NCBI GenBank assembly: GCA_050249835.1
Contig: JBFWPT010000001.1
Span: 186,001 to 250,000 of the forward strand
DNA: 64,000 bases
Direction: 5' to 3'
DNA from: Miltoncostaea sp050249835
GTDB taxonomy: Bacteria; Actinomycetota; Thermoleophilia; Miltoncostaeales; Miltoncostaeaceae
Shown here: one piece after another, positions 1 through 8,290 of the stretch
Numbering within the stretch: the first letter of the stretch is position 1
Layout of the letters: the number at the start of each line of letters is the position of its first letter
The notes under the pieces: model-generated
Databases searched by the model: none
Seen by the model: only the letters and a program-made list of their open reading frames with translations
What the model was told of the DNA's origin: nothing
Translations under genes and position numbers: made by a program

Positions 1-1050
1 CCCGACGGTGGCGCGAGCTGGGAGTTGCTATCGAACACGCGCGCGCTGGCGCGCTGGAGCGCCGACGCTCGCCGCGCCGGTTTCTATGACGCCCTAAAGC
101 CGGGGCGGGACTGGGTCCTCCTCGGGCTGGTCGTGGAAGGCGGCCAGGGGCTGGCCACGGCCGACGACCGGCGCTTCCTGGCGGCGATCGACGGCACAGC
201 CGAGGCTGAGGCCGCCCGGGCCACCTGCCGTCGGCTTGAGGAGCTCACTCTACGCCACGAGGAGGCGGGGGCCCGCTACCGCACCCTCGTCGCAGTGGGC
301 GCCGGCGCGGACGACGCGCTTCTGGCGATCGCCGACGAGTTCGGAGCGTCCGCGCTGGGCTGGCCTCGCTCCGGTCTGCTTCGGATCGCGCCGCCCGATC
401 GGGTCCGCTCGACGGCTTTAACGGCGGACGAGGTCGCCGGCGGAATCGCCAGTGGAGCAACCTGGGTTCCCTTTGAGAAGGGCGACGACTCCGGCGAGGA
501 TGGAGGAGCGGCGAGGTGGCGTCGTGAGAATCCCCTCGTGATCGACTGGTCGCCGGTTTCCGTGGCGTTGCTCCGCCAACGGGTGCGGGCCGGGGGATCA
601 AGGAGCCCTCGGCTGCAGAACGAACGACTCTGGGGACAGGGTGGCTGTGCCTTCAACCGCATCGCCAGCTACTTGCGAGTCCGAAGGGTTCCGGATGCGG
701 GCATCTTCAGCGACAAGACGCCAACCATCGGGCCATCAGTTGACTGGCTCAGCGTGGACTCCCTGCTGGCACTACTGAACGCGCCGGTCGTCGACTTCTG
801 CGTTCGCACCTTCCTCGGGTCCCGCATGCAGATTGAGATTGGAGATATCCGAAGGCTTCCGGTTCCGGTCCTTGACGGGTCCCAGGCGAGCGCCCTCGAT
901 CTCCTCGGTCGTCGCGCGGTGGCCGCCAAGGAGGCGCTAGACGCTGGCGCCGAGGGCGAACCGTTGGGAGAGATCGAGCACGAGCTCGACCTGTACACCC
1001 GCGAGCTCTACGGGGTCGCGGCCGACGCCGACCTATGGGTGGTGCGATGA
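1..1050 (+). CDS. Eco57I/PglX-like DNA methyltransferase, C-terminal part (partial)
   Basis: The reading frame is open from base 1, so the gene starts outside the window; only the last 349 residues are present. The visible part lacks the catalytic NPPY methylase motif and corresponds to the target-recognition and C-terminal part of large N6-adenine methylase or type IIG restriction-modification proteins. Recognisable are a region reading SVDSLLALLNAPVVDF and the following IEIGDIRRLPVPVL, a pattern typical of the TaqI-like specificity domain. The stop overlaps the ATG of the next gene (ATGA), so the two are translationally coupled. I infer that it modifies or recognises DNA together with the downstream helicase. 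A BREX-type PglX or a stand-alone restriction-modification protein are both possible without the N-terminus. Confidence 0.7.
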   Translation, partial: PDGGASWELLSNTRALARWSADARRAGFYDALKPGRDWVLLGLVVEGGQGLATADDRRFLAAIDGTAEAEAARATCRRLEELTLRHEEAGARYRTLVAVGAGADDALLAIADEFGASALGWPRSGLLRIAPPDRVRSTALTADEVAGGIASGATWVPFEKGDDSGEDGGAARWRRENPLVIDWSPVSVALLRQRVRAGGSRSPRLQNERLWGQGGCAFNRIASYLRVRRVPDAGIFSDKTPTIGPSVDWLSVDSLLALLNAPVVDFCVRTFLGSRMQIEIGDIRRLPVPVLDGSQASALDLLGRRAVAAKEALDAGAEGEPLGEIEHELDLYTRELYGVAADADLWVVR

Positions 1051-4000
1051 CCGACCCCCTCTCCCTCCCGTATTCGGACAATGAGGTCGCCCTCGTCGCC
1101 GAGCGGCTGCGCGCCGAGATCGCCGATGATCCTGACCGCCTCGACGTTGCCTCGGGCTACTTCGCGCCCTCGGTCTGGTCGGCTCTGGGCGACGCGCTCG
1201 ACGCCATCGGACGCTTCCGCCTCCTGCTTGGAACCGACCACGAGCTCAAGGCGCTGACACCGCTCCAGGAGTCGGCCAACATCGAGGCCCTCGTGCAGGC
1301 GGCCATCGACCAGGACACCCAGCCGCCGGGCCTCGTAGGCCCTCAGGAGGCGGCCGCGCTCGCAGCGCTGATCGCCTTCCTGGAGCGCCAGCGGAAGGCG
1401 AACGGCGAGGTCGTGCGCCTCTGGCGGGGCGAGGGGTTCCTCCACGCTAAGGCGTACATCCTCGATGGCTCGGTGGGCATCGGCAGCGCGAACTTCACCT
1501 TCAACGGCCTCATGCGCAACCGGGAGCTGGTGGGCTGGCGCCAGGACCGCCGCGAGGTCGGCGAGGTGCGCGCCTGGTTCGAGCGCTACTGGAGCCACGA
1601 CGACACGGTGCCCTACACGGAGCAGCTCCTGGAGGCGCTCCGCGCCACCCCGCAGGTGTCGGAGACGTACCGGCCGTTCGACGTCCTCATCCGCACCCTT
1701 GCCGCCCGCTACGGGTCGGAGCTGCCGCCCTCCCTCGAGGAGGCCCGCTTCACCTTGAAGTGGTTCCAGGAGGACGCCGTCTTCCGTTTGGTGCGCCTGC
1801 TGAACGGCCCTGCGCGCGGCGCCCTGCTCGCCGATGCCGTCGGTCTCGGCAAGACCTGGATGGCCATCGGCGTCATTCACCACTACCTCTACCGCCAGGC
1901 CGAGGCGCGCCGTGGGCAGGGTAGGCCCGTGCTGTTGATCGTGCCGGCCTCCCTGGAGCCGATGTGGCGCGGAATGCTGGAGCGCGAGGGGCTCGACTGG
2001 GCCTGTCGCCTGATGACCATGCAGAGCCTTCGGTCGGACCTCGACGTGAGGCCGCACGCCGGTGCCGACATGATCGTGATCGACGAGGCCCATCGCCTAC
2101 GGGGCGGCGGTACCTGGTTCCAGAAGACAATGGACCTCTTGTCGACGGGCGATCGTCCGGACGAGAAACGCGTACTGCTGCTCACAGCGACGCCGGTCAA
2201 CACGGGCATGGATGACCTGACCCGGCTACTGCGGGTGCTCGCGAAGAACCGGCGCGACGTCTGGGCCCCCGAGATCGCCGACTTCGAGCGGCATCTTGAT
2301 CGAGTGGAGAAGGGTCAGGCCGACCCCTTCCCGCTTCTTGACCGATCCCTCGTTCGCCGGAGTCGAAGCGACATCCTGGCCGCCGAGCGCGAGGCCCTCG
2401 CGGCGGGCCTCAACGTCGAGCGTCTGACGCTCCCCGAGCGGGTGCCGTCGCACATCGATCACGGCTACGACACCGCCGAGGAGGGCCTTTTTGAGACCTT
2501 CGCGTCGACGCTGCGCCGCCTCGCCCTGGCCCCCTACGACCTCGATCGCTACCGCGATTCGGCCCCCACGCCCTCCGACGAGCAGCTTGCCCTCGTCGAT
2601 CCGTCGGGGGAGCGTCTGCCCGATGAGGCGCTCGCCATTCGCCCGGGGTCGCTCGCCGCCCTCTACGCGGCCGGGCTCCTGACTCGCTTCCAGTCGTCGA
2701 TTCCCGCCATCCGCAAGAGCCTGCACCGGCTGGACGGCGTCCTCCAGCGTTTCGAGGAGGCGATCTCGCAGACGCCGCCCCGCCTCCTCAACTTGGGCGG
2801 CGATCCGACGGTCCGCCGCCTGGTGACCGACGAGGCCGCCGGGCGCGATCGCGACTCGGACGAGCGGGCCGACGCCGAGGCGCCGGATGGGTTCAGCGAC
2901 GATGAGCTCGACGTCGCCTGGGCGAAGGCGATCGCCGACGCGCCTGCCGTGGACGATCCCGACACGCTGCGGGTGGACGACGTTCGCGTCGCCGTCGCCC
3001 ACGACCGCGAGCTGATCGCCGGTCTCATCGCGCGGCTGCCATCGGAGGCCAACGACGGCAAGATTGCCGCGTTGATCGCCGCCCTCACCCGACCCGGGGC
3101 GCAGGGGCGTGTCGGAGCCCCTGGCCTCGAGGGCCAGCGGGTCCTGATTTTCTCCCAGTTCCGCGACACGGCCAGCTACGTGCACCGGCGTCTGACGTCG
3201 CCGGACGTTGCGGCCAAGAGCGGAGTGGCGCTCCTCACCCACGGCGGGGTGTCGAGCGAGGGTCGCCAGAAGGCGACTGCGTGGTTCGATCCAGAGCGCG
3301 AAGGGGTCGCCATGGCCGCCGCGGCGGCTGGCGAGGAGGAACCGCGCATCCTGGTCTCGACGGACGTCCTGGCAGAGGGCCACAACCTCCAGCTCGCCAG
3401 CGTGGTCATCAACTTCGACCTGCACTTCAACCCGCAGGTGGCCGTGCAGCGCGCGGGCCGCGTTGACCGGATCGGCTCCCGCCACAAGAAGGTCGCCCTC
3501 GTCAGCATGTTGCCGCCCGAGGACCTCGATCGACACATTGGCCTGCTGGGCCGACTGGACGAGCGCTTTCGTCGCATCCACGGGCTTGGCCTCGGGGACG
3601 AGAAGACCATGCCGCTCTCGGCCGACGTGCAGGGGCAGACCCTGGAGCAGATCCGCCGCCTCTATCGTGACGACGGCAGCGTTCTCGACGACATCGAGCG
3701 CACCTGGACGTTCGGCTCGACCGACTACATGCGCCAGCCGCTGTCGAGCTTCCTGGTCGGAGCCGGTCGGGAACAGCTCTCCCGGATCCCGGCCGGCGTC
3801 TCGTCGGTCAAGCGCCTGCCGCGCGACTGGGCCCACGGCCCCGGTGTCTTCCTCGCTCTCGCTGCTCCAGCGGCCGCCGGCCACGACCGCGAGAGCTACT
3901 GGCGCTTCTATCCCGAATCCGGCGCGGCCGCGCCGCCGCTGCGGGACGACGTCGCGATCTTTCGAGCCATCGCCTGCCGTCAGGACGAGCCGCGCGCGGA

Positions 4001-4547
4001 GCTCCCGGACCACCCCGACGGTCCGGGGATCTTCGATTGGAACCTGATCGCCCGCGCCGCCGCGGAACTCGCCGAGGAGCTGACGCTGCTGCGATCGCAG
4101 GCGGAGGTCGCCCGCGGGGCTTCGGAGCGATCACGCAAGCTCCGAACCGAGATCCGCGCCGGCGCGGAGGACCTGGACGTTTCCGGTCTCGACGACCTGC
4201 TCGATCGCCTGCTCCAGGTCCGGGCCGAGGACTTCGACGCGCGCAGCGGCTGGAGCCGGTTCCAGGAGGCGCGCCGCGCCCTCAAGGCTGCAGAGACCGA
4301 GGGCGAGCGCTTCGACGCCGCCACAGCGACGGTGCGTGCGGGCCTGGATCTGTTCGGGCCTCCGGTGGAGGAAGACAGCACCGCGATCGCGACGGAGGTC
4401 GCCGCCTCGGACATCCAGCTCGTCGCCTACGAGGCGCTCGTCGAACGCGAGCCCGCCCCCGAGTCTCCCTTGACCGAGCAAATGGCGATCACTGAGCTCG
4501 GCCAGGACCAGACGACGCTACTTCCGGACGAGAGCCGGCTGCGGTAG
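1047..4547 (+). CDS. Phospholipase D-like / SNF2-family helicase fusion
   Basis: This 1166-residue protein has two modules. The N-terminus carries a phospholipase D/nuclease motif (GFLHAKAYILDG followed by GSANFTF, with His about residue 133), as in PLD-type nucleases. The rest is a RapA/SNF2-type superfamily 2 ATPase: Walker A DAVGLGKT near residue 269, DEAH box VIDEAHRL near 346, and a C-terminal helicase half with STDVLAEGHNLQ and motif VI QRAGRVDRIG near 800. The ATG at 1047 overlaps the methylase stop and is preferred over the in-frame ATG at 1035. PLD-helicase proteins beside large methylases are known from phage-defence loci such as DISARM-like or helicase-methylase systems. The role in restriction is inferred from that context, and the exact system type cannot be set because the left neighbours are missing. 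Confidence 0.82.
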   Translation: MTDPLSLPYSDNEVALVAERLRAEIADDPDRLDVASGYFAPSVWSALGDALDAIGRFRLLLGTDHELKALTPLQESANIEALVQAAIDQDTQPPGLVGPQEAAALAALIAFLERQRKANGEVVRLWRGEGFLHAKAYILDGSVGIGSANFTFNGLMRNRELVGWRQDRREVGEVRAWFERYWSHDDTVPYTEQLLEALRATPQVSETYRPFDVLIRTLAARYGSELPPSLEEARFTLKWFQEDAVFRLVRLLNGPARGALLADAVGLGKTWMAIGVIHHYLYRQAEARRGQGRPVLLIVPASLEPMWRGMLEREGLDWACRLMTMQSLRSDLDVRPHAGADMIVIDEAHRLRGGGTWFQKTMDLLSTGDRPDEKRVLLLTATPVNTGMDDLTRLLRVLAKNRRDVWAPEIADFERHLDRVEKGQADPFPLLDRSLVRRSRSDILAAEREALAAGLNVERLTLPERVPSHIDHGYDTAEEGLFETFASTLRRLALAPYDLDRYRDSAPTPSDEQLALVDPSGERLPDEALAIRPGSLAALYAAGLLTRFQSSIPAIRKSLHRLDGVLQRFEEAISQTPPRLLNLGGDPTVRRLVTDEAAGRDRDSDERADAEAPDGFSDDELDVAWAKAIADAPAVDDPDTLRVDDVRVAVAHDRELIAGLIARLPSEANDGKIAALIAALTRPGAQGRVGAPGLEGQRVLIFSQFRDTASYVHRRLTSPDVAAKSGVALLTHGGVSSEGRQKATAWFDPEREGVAMAAAAAGEEEPRILVSTDVLAEGHNLQLASVVINFDLHFNPQVAVQRAGRVDRIGSRHKKVALVSMLPPEDLDRHIGLLGRLDERFRRIHGLGLGDEKTMPLSADVQGQTLEQIRRLYRDDGSVLDDIERTWTFGSTDYMRQPLSSFLVGAGREQLSRIPAGVSSVKRLPRDWAHGPGVFLALAAPAAAGHDRESYWRFYPESGAAAPPLRDDVAIFRAIACRQDEPRAELPDHPDGPGIFDWNLIARAAAELAEELTLLRSQAEVARGASERSRKLRTEIRAGAEDLDVSGLDDLLDRLLQVRAEDFDARSGWSRFQEARRALKAAETEGERFDAATATVRAGLDLFGPPVEEDSTAIATEVAASDIQLVAYEALVEREPAPESPLTEQMAITELGQDQTTLLPDESRLR

Positions 4548-4755
4548 CCGATTCTTGATCCTCGTCATCAGGAGCCCCGACGACTGCCTGGAGGTTCCGG
4601 ACCTCGTCACGGGTCCACTCACTGCCTGCCCCGTACTCGACCATTGGGCCTCCTCCCCGTTCACCGTTGCTCCGGTAGAGGTGGGAGAAGGACCGCTTTC
4701 ACCCCCCGACGGCAGGACGCGAGCCGTCCGCTGAGCAGGGACGATCAGGCAGAAG
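4548..4755. other. Intergenic stretch between convergent genes
   Basis: About 208 bases lie between the end of the helicase gene on the plus strand and the end of the XRE/ImmA gene on the minus strand. I see no convincing gene, strong hairpin or repeat here. Base composition looks less GC-biased than the flanking metabolic regions, consistent with acquired DNA. Confidence 0.4.
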
Positions 4756-5859
4756 TCAGTCGTCGACGAGCCGCAACCCCGGATTCGTCGGCCTCGTGGG
4801 TGATGGGTCAGACCAGCCGGCCCCACGGGATGGCGCCTCACCAAGACCGAACGTGAGACTCTCGACCTCCGCCAAGGGAAGCCCGAGATCGTCAGCGATC
4901 ATCTTCTTGGAGCCGGCCTCGGCACGGAGAGCAGCCACAACCTGCGCATGGACGAGGGAGCGCTCCCGCCCCATCGGGTGGGGTTCTTGTGAACGCCAGC
5001 CACGGGCGCTCATCTGCTGGAAAAGCATGCGGTAGTTCCAGTCGCCGAGAAGTCCGAGTTGGTGGAGGCGAACGGCGACGGCTGCGGCGGAGACACCGAA
5101 TAGCTGTTTCAGCGCCAGGAGCCGATCGAGCGTTACGCTCGCCGGGGCGACCCCACGCATCGTTCGAGCAGGCATAAGGAAGGCCGAGGCGAAGCGCTGC
5201 GCCTCGCTCTCGACCTGCTTCCTTCCCGCGAGAGTTTCGTGTCTATGCAAGACAAGATGCGCCAGCTCGTGAGCTGCGTCGAAGCGACTCCGTTCGGCCG
5301 ACTTGAACATGTTCAAGAGCACGTACGGAAGACCGTCCTGCCAGAAGCAGAAGGCATCTACGTCCGCGCAATCCTCTTGAAGGGAGAAGACCCGGATCCC
5401 CCGAGCCTCCAAAAGGTGGACGATGTTGGAGATGGCGCCTTCCCCGAGCCGCCACTCGGCTCGAACTGCTTCGGCAGCCGACTCAGGGTCCTCGTTGCGC
5501 AGCTCTGGCAGGTCGAGCTTGGGCAGGTCGAAGCGCCCCTCGATCCAGTCGGCGATCAGAACAGCCACGCTTCCGGCGGCGATCGCCGCGTCGCGATCAC
5601 GAGCGCGTAGTCGGCTAAGCGCACGAAAGCTCACGTAGTCCGGTGTTAGTCGCTCTACCTCAGTCCCCGTGAGGAAGCCCACCGGGAATCGAAGCTTGTC
5701 GGCCAGCGCTTGGACCGTGGCGGCGGGAGGCAGGTGGTCACCGGACTCATAGCCGGTCATCGTGCTCGGCGCGATGTCGACGCTCGCCGCTAGGGCGGAC
5801 TTCGACATACGCCGCCGTGCTCGCGCCACCTTGAGCCTGCTGGGCGAGAACTCCGGCAA
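4756..5859 (-). CDS. XRE-family HTH regulator with ImmA/IrrE metallopeptidase domain
   Basis: The protein is 367 residues. Residues about 5-60 form a Cro/C1-type helix-turn-helix, with SALAASVDIAPSTMTGYESG as the recognition region. A zinc-peptidase domain follows with HELAH at about 197-201 and a distal glutamate in the SEAQRFASAFLMP segment, the ImmA/IrrE signature. Family members cleave or inactivate a repressor or partner antitoxin and often regulate mobile elements or toxin-antitoxin-like pairs. The start is a TTG; an AAGAAGG Shine-Dalgarno lies inside the end of the upstream gene, whose stop is only 3 bases away, so the two genes are coupled. A role in defence or element control is inferred from position. 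Confidence 0.85.
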   Translation of the reverse strand: MPEFSPSRLKVARARRRMSKSALAASVDIAPSTMTGYESGDHLPPAATVQALADKLRFPVGFLTGTEVERLTPDYVSFRALSRLRARDRDAAIAAGSVAVLIADWIEGRFDLPKLDLPELRNEDPESAAEAVRAEWRLGEGAISNIVHLLEARGIRVFSLQEDCADVDAFCFWQDGLPYVLLNMFKSAERSRFDAAHELAHLVLHRHETLAGRKQVESEAQRFASAFLMPARTMRGVAPASVTLDRLLALKQLFGVSAAAVAVRLHQLGLLGDWNYRMLFQQMSARGWRSQEPHPMGRERSLVHAQVVAALRAEAGSKKMIADDLGLPLAEVESLTFGLGEAPSRGAGWSDPSPTRPTNPGLRLVDD

Positions 5860-5862
5860 TCT

Positions 5863-6522
5863 CTACGCCTTCTTGCGGCGCACCTCGAAGTTGACAGGCG
5901 GGGTCCCGGTAGGCATCTCAGCGACGCGACCGGGCCCCAGGTCAACGTCGGGAAGCAGAATCCTCGCTCGCCAGTCGGTGACGCAGCCGGACGAGTCGAT
6001 CGCAGCCGGGACGGAGATTTCGCCCCGGACGATCTCCTTAGCCCTGTCAAAATAGTGCAAGAGCGCCCACGTTGTGACGGTCGACGCGTCGAGGGCCTCA
6101 TCGAGCCCCAGCTCGGCGAGTGCGAAGTCCAACTGGCCCTGGATGACCTGCTCCTTGCCCTGCGAGCCCCTCGGGCGCCGCGAGTGAGGGGTCGCGACGG
6201 CATCGCCCGTATTCGAGTCGCCGGCGAGCACGAAGATCCGGTGGCGGCCCTTCGGGTGCATTGAGTACTCGAGATTCCCGCTGCTGACGTTCTTCCATCC
6301 GACCTTCGACAACTCGTCTCGCAGGGTCGCGAGCGCGTCATGGAAGAAGAAGGTTCCAGCCGCGTTGGCCGCATGGTGGACCGTCGCGCCCGACGCCGCG
6401 ACCGCGCCGGCGGCAAGTGCCGAGACGAACGGCGCAGCCGGCACGTCGAAGAGGAGTTCGAGATGAGAGGCGGGAAGCGGGTCCCGCCGTAAGGCCCTGC
6501 GCGGAGTTGGCATGCCCGGCAT
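5863..6522 (-). CDS. Uncharacterised partner of the XRE/ImmA protein
   Basis: I do not recognise a family for this protein of about 219 residues. It has no evident signal peptide or membrane helix. A central stretch is basic (HSRRPRGSQGKEQ), and the C-terminus ends in a basic tail. ATG codons at 6522 and 6513 and a TTG at 6549 are in frame and none has a strong ribosome site; 6522 is chosen as the first ATG. The gene lies directly upstream of the XRE/ImmA peptidase with a 3-base gap. ImmA-type peptidases are commonly paired with a substrate or toxin, so this is a candidate effector, but nothing in the sequence proves it. Confidence 0.6.
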   Translation of the reverse strand: MPGMPTPRRALRRDPLPASHLELLFDVPAAPFVSALAAGAVAASGATVHHAANAAGTFFFHDALATLRDELSKVGWKNVSSGNLEYSMHPKGRHRIFVLAGDSNTGDAVATPHSRRPRGSQGKEQVIQGQLDFALAELGLDEALDASTVTTWALLHYFDRAKEIVRGEISVPAAIDSSGCVTDWRARILLPDVDLGPGRVAEMPTGTPPVNFEVRRKKA

Positions 6523-6589
6523 CCTAGGCTCGAAGTTTCTCGACCGCAAGTGTGGTCCGATTTCTTCGGCTCTGCCCTCGCCGGCGACC

Positions 6590-7363
6590 TCAACCTGAGC
6601 GGCTCCCGCGTTCGCCGAGCGTGGCGAGGAGAAACGTCGACATCGCAGCCGCGAGATTCACTGCGAGGGCGGCGTGGCGGGGCGCAGGACGAAGCGGACC
6701 GCCAGAGCCATGCGCGTCGCCCATCCTGTTGCGGACCGCTGCGAGCCCCTGCACGACCGAGCTACAACCCCCGAGGATCTGCTTCAGGTCTTCCCGGTCG
6801 TGCTGGTCGGCTCCGAGATTCAGAGCGCGGGCGGCCCTCCGGTACAAGTTGGGGAGGTCGTCTTTCGGGCTGTGGCTCTCGCTGCGCTCGTCAAGGACAT
6901 GACGGCAGACGTCCTCGAGGAACGACCGCGCCGCCGTGATTGCCCCCGCGGGATCCTGATGTCGCCGCTGGAGCGCCGTGAGCCAGTGACGCTCAACCCA
7001 CTCCTCGCTAATCCGCCCGAGGGCCTCCCTCGCAAGTTCGGCCGCCGGGCTCTGCGGAGCCTCGAGTTCCTGGAGAAGCGCCCGAAAACCATCCCAGACG
7101 AACCGATCGCGATCACGGTATCCGCCGACGGCTTGCAACGCCGGCCAGAGTTCTTCCAGACTTCTGTGACTTCGTACGAAATCCGGCAACAGCACTTTGA
7201 TCCGTGTATCGGCGAGGAGAGCTCTTCGGAGACGGACGTAGTCGCCCGCCGCGGGTCCGCTCCTAGTGCCCCGACCACAGGAGCGACAGATGCCCTGAAG
7301 GGCTTGAACCGCCTCGTCGACCGTCAACTCCGTCCCGTCCGTGAGTGTGAACGACCCGGTCAA
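6590..7363 (-). CDS. Abortive-infection family protein (Abi_C domain)
   Basis: The protein is 257 residues. The C-terminal third matches the Abi_C family: LNLGADQHDREDLKQILGG, then VVQGLAAVRNRMGDAHG and PRHAALAVNLAAAMSTFL, where the RNxxGDAHG core is the conserved part. The N-terminal region is helical and carries a CRSCGRG pair of cysteines near residue 27. Family members are linked to abortive phage exclusion, but their mechanism is largely unknown. The start is a TTG at 7363; the frame stays open upstream for more than 100 bases without an ATG or GTG, so the true N-terminus may be longer. The gene sits next to other defence-like genes at the left side of the element. Confidence 0.75.
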   Translation of the reverse strand: MTGSFTLTDGTELTVDEAVQALQGICRSCGRGTRSGPAAGDYVRLRRALLADTRIKVLLPDFVRSHRSLEELWPALQAVGGYRDRDRFVWDGFRALLQELEAPQSPAAELAREALGRISEEWVERHWLTALQRRHQDPAGAITAARSFLEDVCRHVLDERSESHSPKDDLPNLYRRAARALNLGADQHDREDLKQILGGCSSVVQGLAAVRNRMGDAHGSGGPLRPAPRHAALAVNLAAAMSTFLLATLGERGSRSG

Positions 7364-7568
7364 CTTCGGCAGACGCTCGGAGAGGCAGCCAACATCGCCG
7401 CGAACGTGGCGGTCCGACCGCCAGTAGTAGTAGCCGGCTCTGATCGGATGGGGGTTATCGGCTCGACCGTGCTGAACAGGGAGAACAAGGTGCCGTATCC
7501 CGCGCTAGAACGTGCCCCAGTGACTTCGACCTCAAGCTTCCGAGAGTCCGAGCAGTACCGTAGGCGAC

Positions 7569-8096
7569 GTGCCGGACACCCGATCGACTCAGAACGCAAC
7601 GCCCCGGAGGCTCGCGGTCCTGGCGCAGAAGGTCGCCGGCGCCAAAGCGAGCGAGCGGGCCGCGCTCGGCGACCGGGACTCCGCTGTGGTTGCAGCAGTG
7701 CGTGCCGGTGCACGCCTGGATGAGATCGGTCACGCCGCCGGGATCACGAAGGCAGCGGCATCGGTGATTGCGAGGAAGTTGCTCGACCCTCGTCCCGGGC
7801 GCGGCGGCCCCTACAGGCGGCGCCGCGGCGCCGAGGCGGCTCTCGCCGACGTTAAAGACGCCGCTCGGCGAGTCCACGATGCGGCGCGCCACCGACGCCA
7901 AGCTGTGGCCGAGCGAGACGTCGCCGTTCTAGAGGCGGTCGAGGCTGGCCTCTCAGTTCGCTCGATATCGGTGGAGGTCGCGATGGAGCCGAAGGTTGTT
8001 CACAACCTCGTCCGGCGCCGGCGGATCGAGGCCACTCATAAGCAAACGGGCGCAGTTGCATCGCAGTTGGAAAACGACTGCGAGCTGTCACCATAG
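7569..8096 (+). CDS. Small protein with two repeated helix-turn-helix-like segments
   Basis: This 175-residue basic protein contains an internal duplication. The first copy reads RDSAVVAAVRAGARLDEIG and the second RDVAVLEAVEAGLSVRSIS, each followed by a recognition-helix-like stretch (AAASVIARK and KVVHNLVRRRR). The pattern resembles two sigma-region-4 or MarR-like helix-turn-helix units joined by an arginine-rich linker. The family is not recognised. It precedes the ssb-parB segment of the mobile element, so a DNA-binding regulatory or partition-related role is inferred. The start is a GTG. Confidence 0.6.
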   Translation: MPDTRSTQNATPRRLAVLAQKVAGAKASERAALGDRDSAVVAAVRAGARLDEIGHAAGITKAAASVIARKLLDPRPGRGGPYRRRRGAEAALADVKDAARRVHDAARHRRQAVAERDVAVLEAVEAGLSVRSISVEVAMEPKVVHNLVRRRRIEATHKQTGAVASQLENDCELSP

Positions 8097-8097
8097 T

Positions 8098-8127
8098 TTG
8101 ACAAAATCAGGCGCACGCACCTAGGAT
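8098..8127 (+). promoter_or_regulatory. Sigma-70-type promoter for the ssb operon
   Basis: A consensus TTGACA lies at 8098-8103 and TAGGAT at 8122-8127, with an 18-base spacer. This is the clearest housekeeping-type promoter in the window. It would start transcription near 8134 and leave a leader of about 65 bases before the short leader ORF and 145 bases before ssb. Confidence 0.7.
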
Positions 8128-8146
8128 CGCGATCGACAATCCATGA

Positions 8147-8200
8147 GGCCCGGCGGCGCTGTGAACGCCCCGGGCCGTGGCAACCGAAGGAGGCCTTCGG
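8147..8200 (+). promoter_or_regulatory. Structured 5' leader: hairpin plus ribosome-site-sequestering palindrome
   Basis: Two dyads follow the promoter. The first (8147-8176) pairs GGCCCGG with CCGGGCC and, inside, GGCG with CGCC around a 7-base loop. The second (8184-8200) is a palindrome, CCGAAGG AGG CCTTCGG, that contains the AAGGAGG ribosome-binding site for the leader ORF at 8201. Formation of the second hairpin would hide the ribosome site, so translational control is likely. The ligand or protein involved is unknown. Confidence 0.5.
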
Positions 8201-8290
8201 ATGCGTTTCGACCGTACCAACGGGCGGAGGGTCGCGCTCGCGCGTCCCGCGACGCCCGCACGGGGAAGCGGGGCCGCCCATGCCCGCTGA
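8201..8290 (+). CDS. 29-residue leader peptide upstream of ssb
   Basis: A short ORF starts with ATG 7 bases after a perfect AAGGAGG. It encodes 29 residues beginning MRFDRTNGRRVALARP and ends at the TGA at 8288-8290, overlapping the ssb start by 11 bases. The ideal ribosome site, the coupling to ssb and the hairpin around the ribosome site suggest a leader peptide that controls ssb translation. No family is known to me. It could also be a chance ORF, but the ribosome site is stronger than that of ssb itself. Confidence 0.5.
   Translation: MRFDRTNGRRVALARPATPARGSGAAHAR

Noticed and set aside
2226..4013. A 595-codon minus-strand frame inside the helicase gene
   Set aside because: It is a GC-driven shadow of the helicase; no motif is seen.
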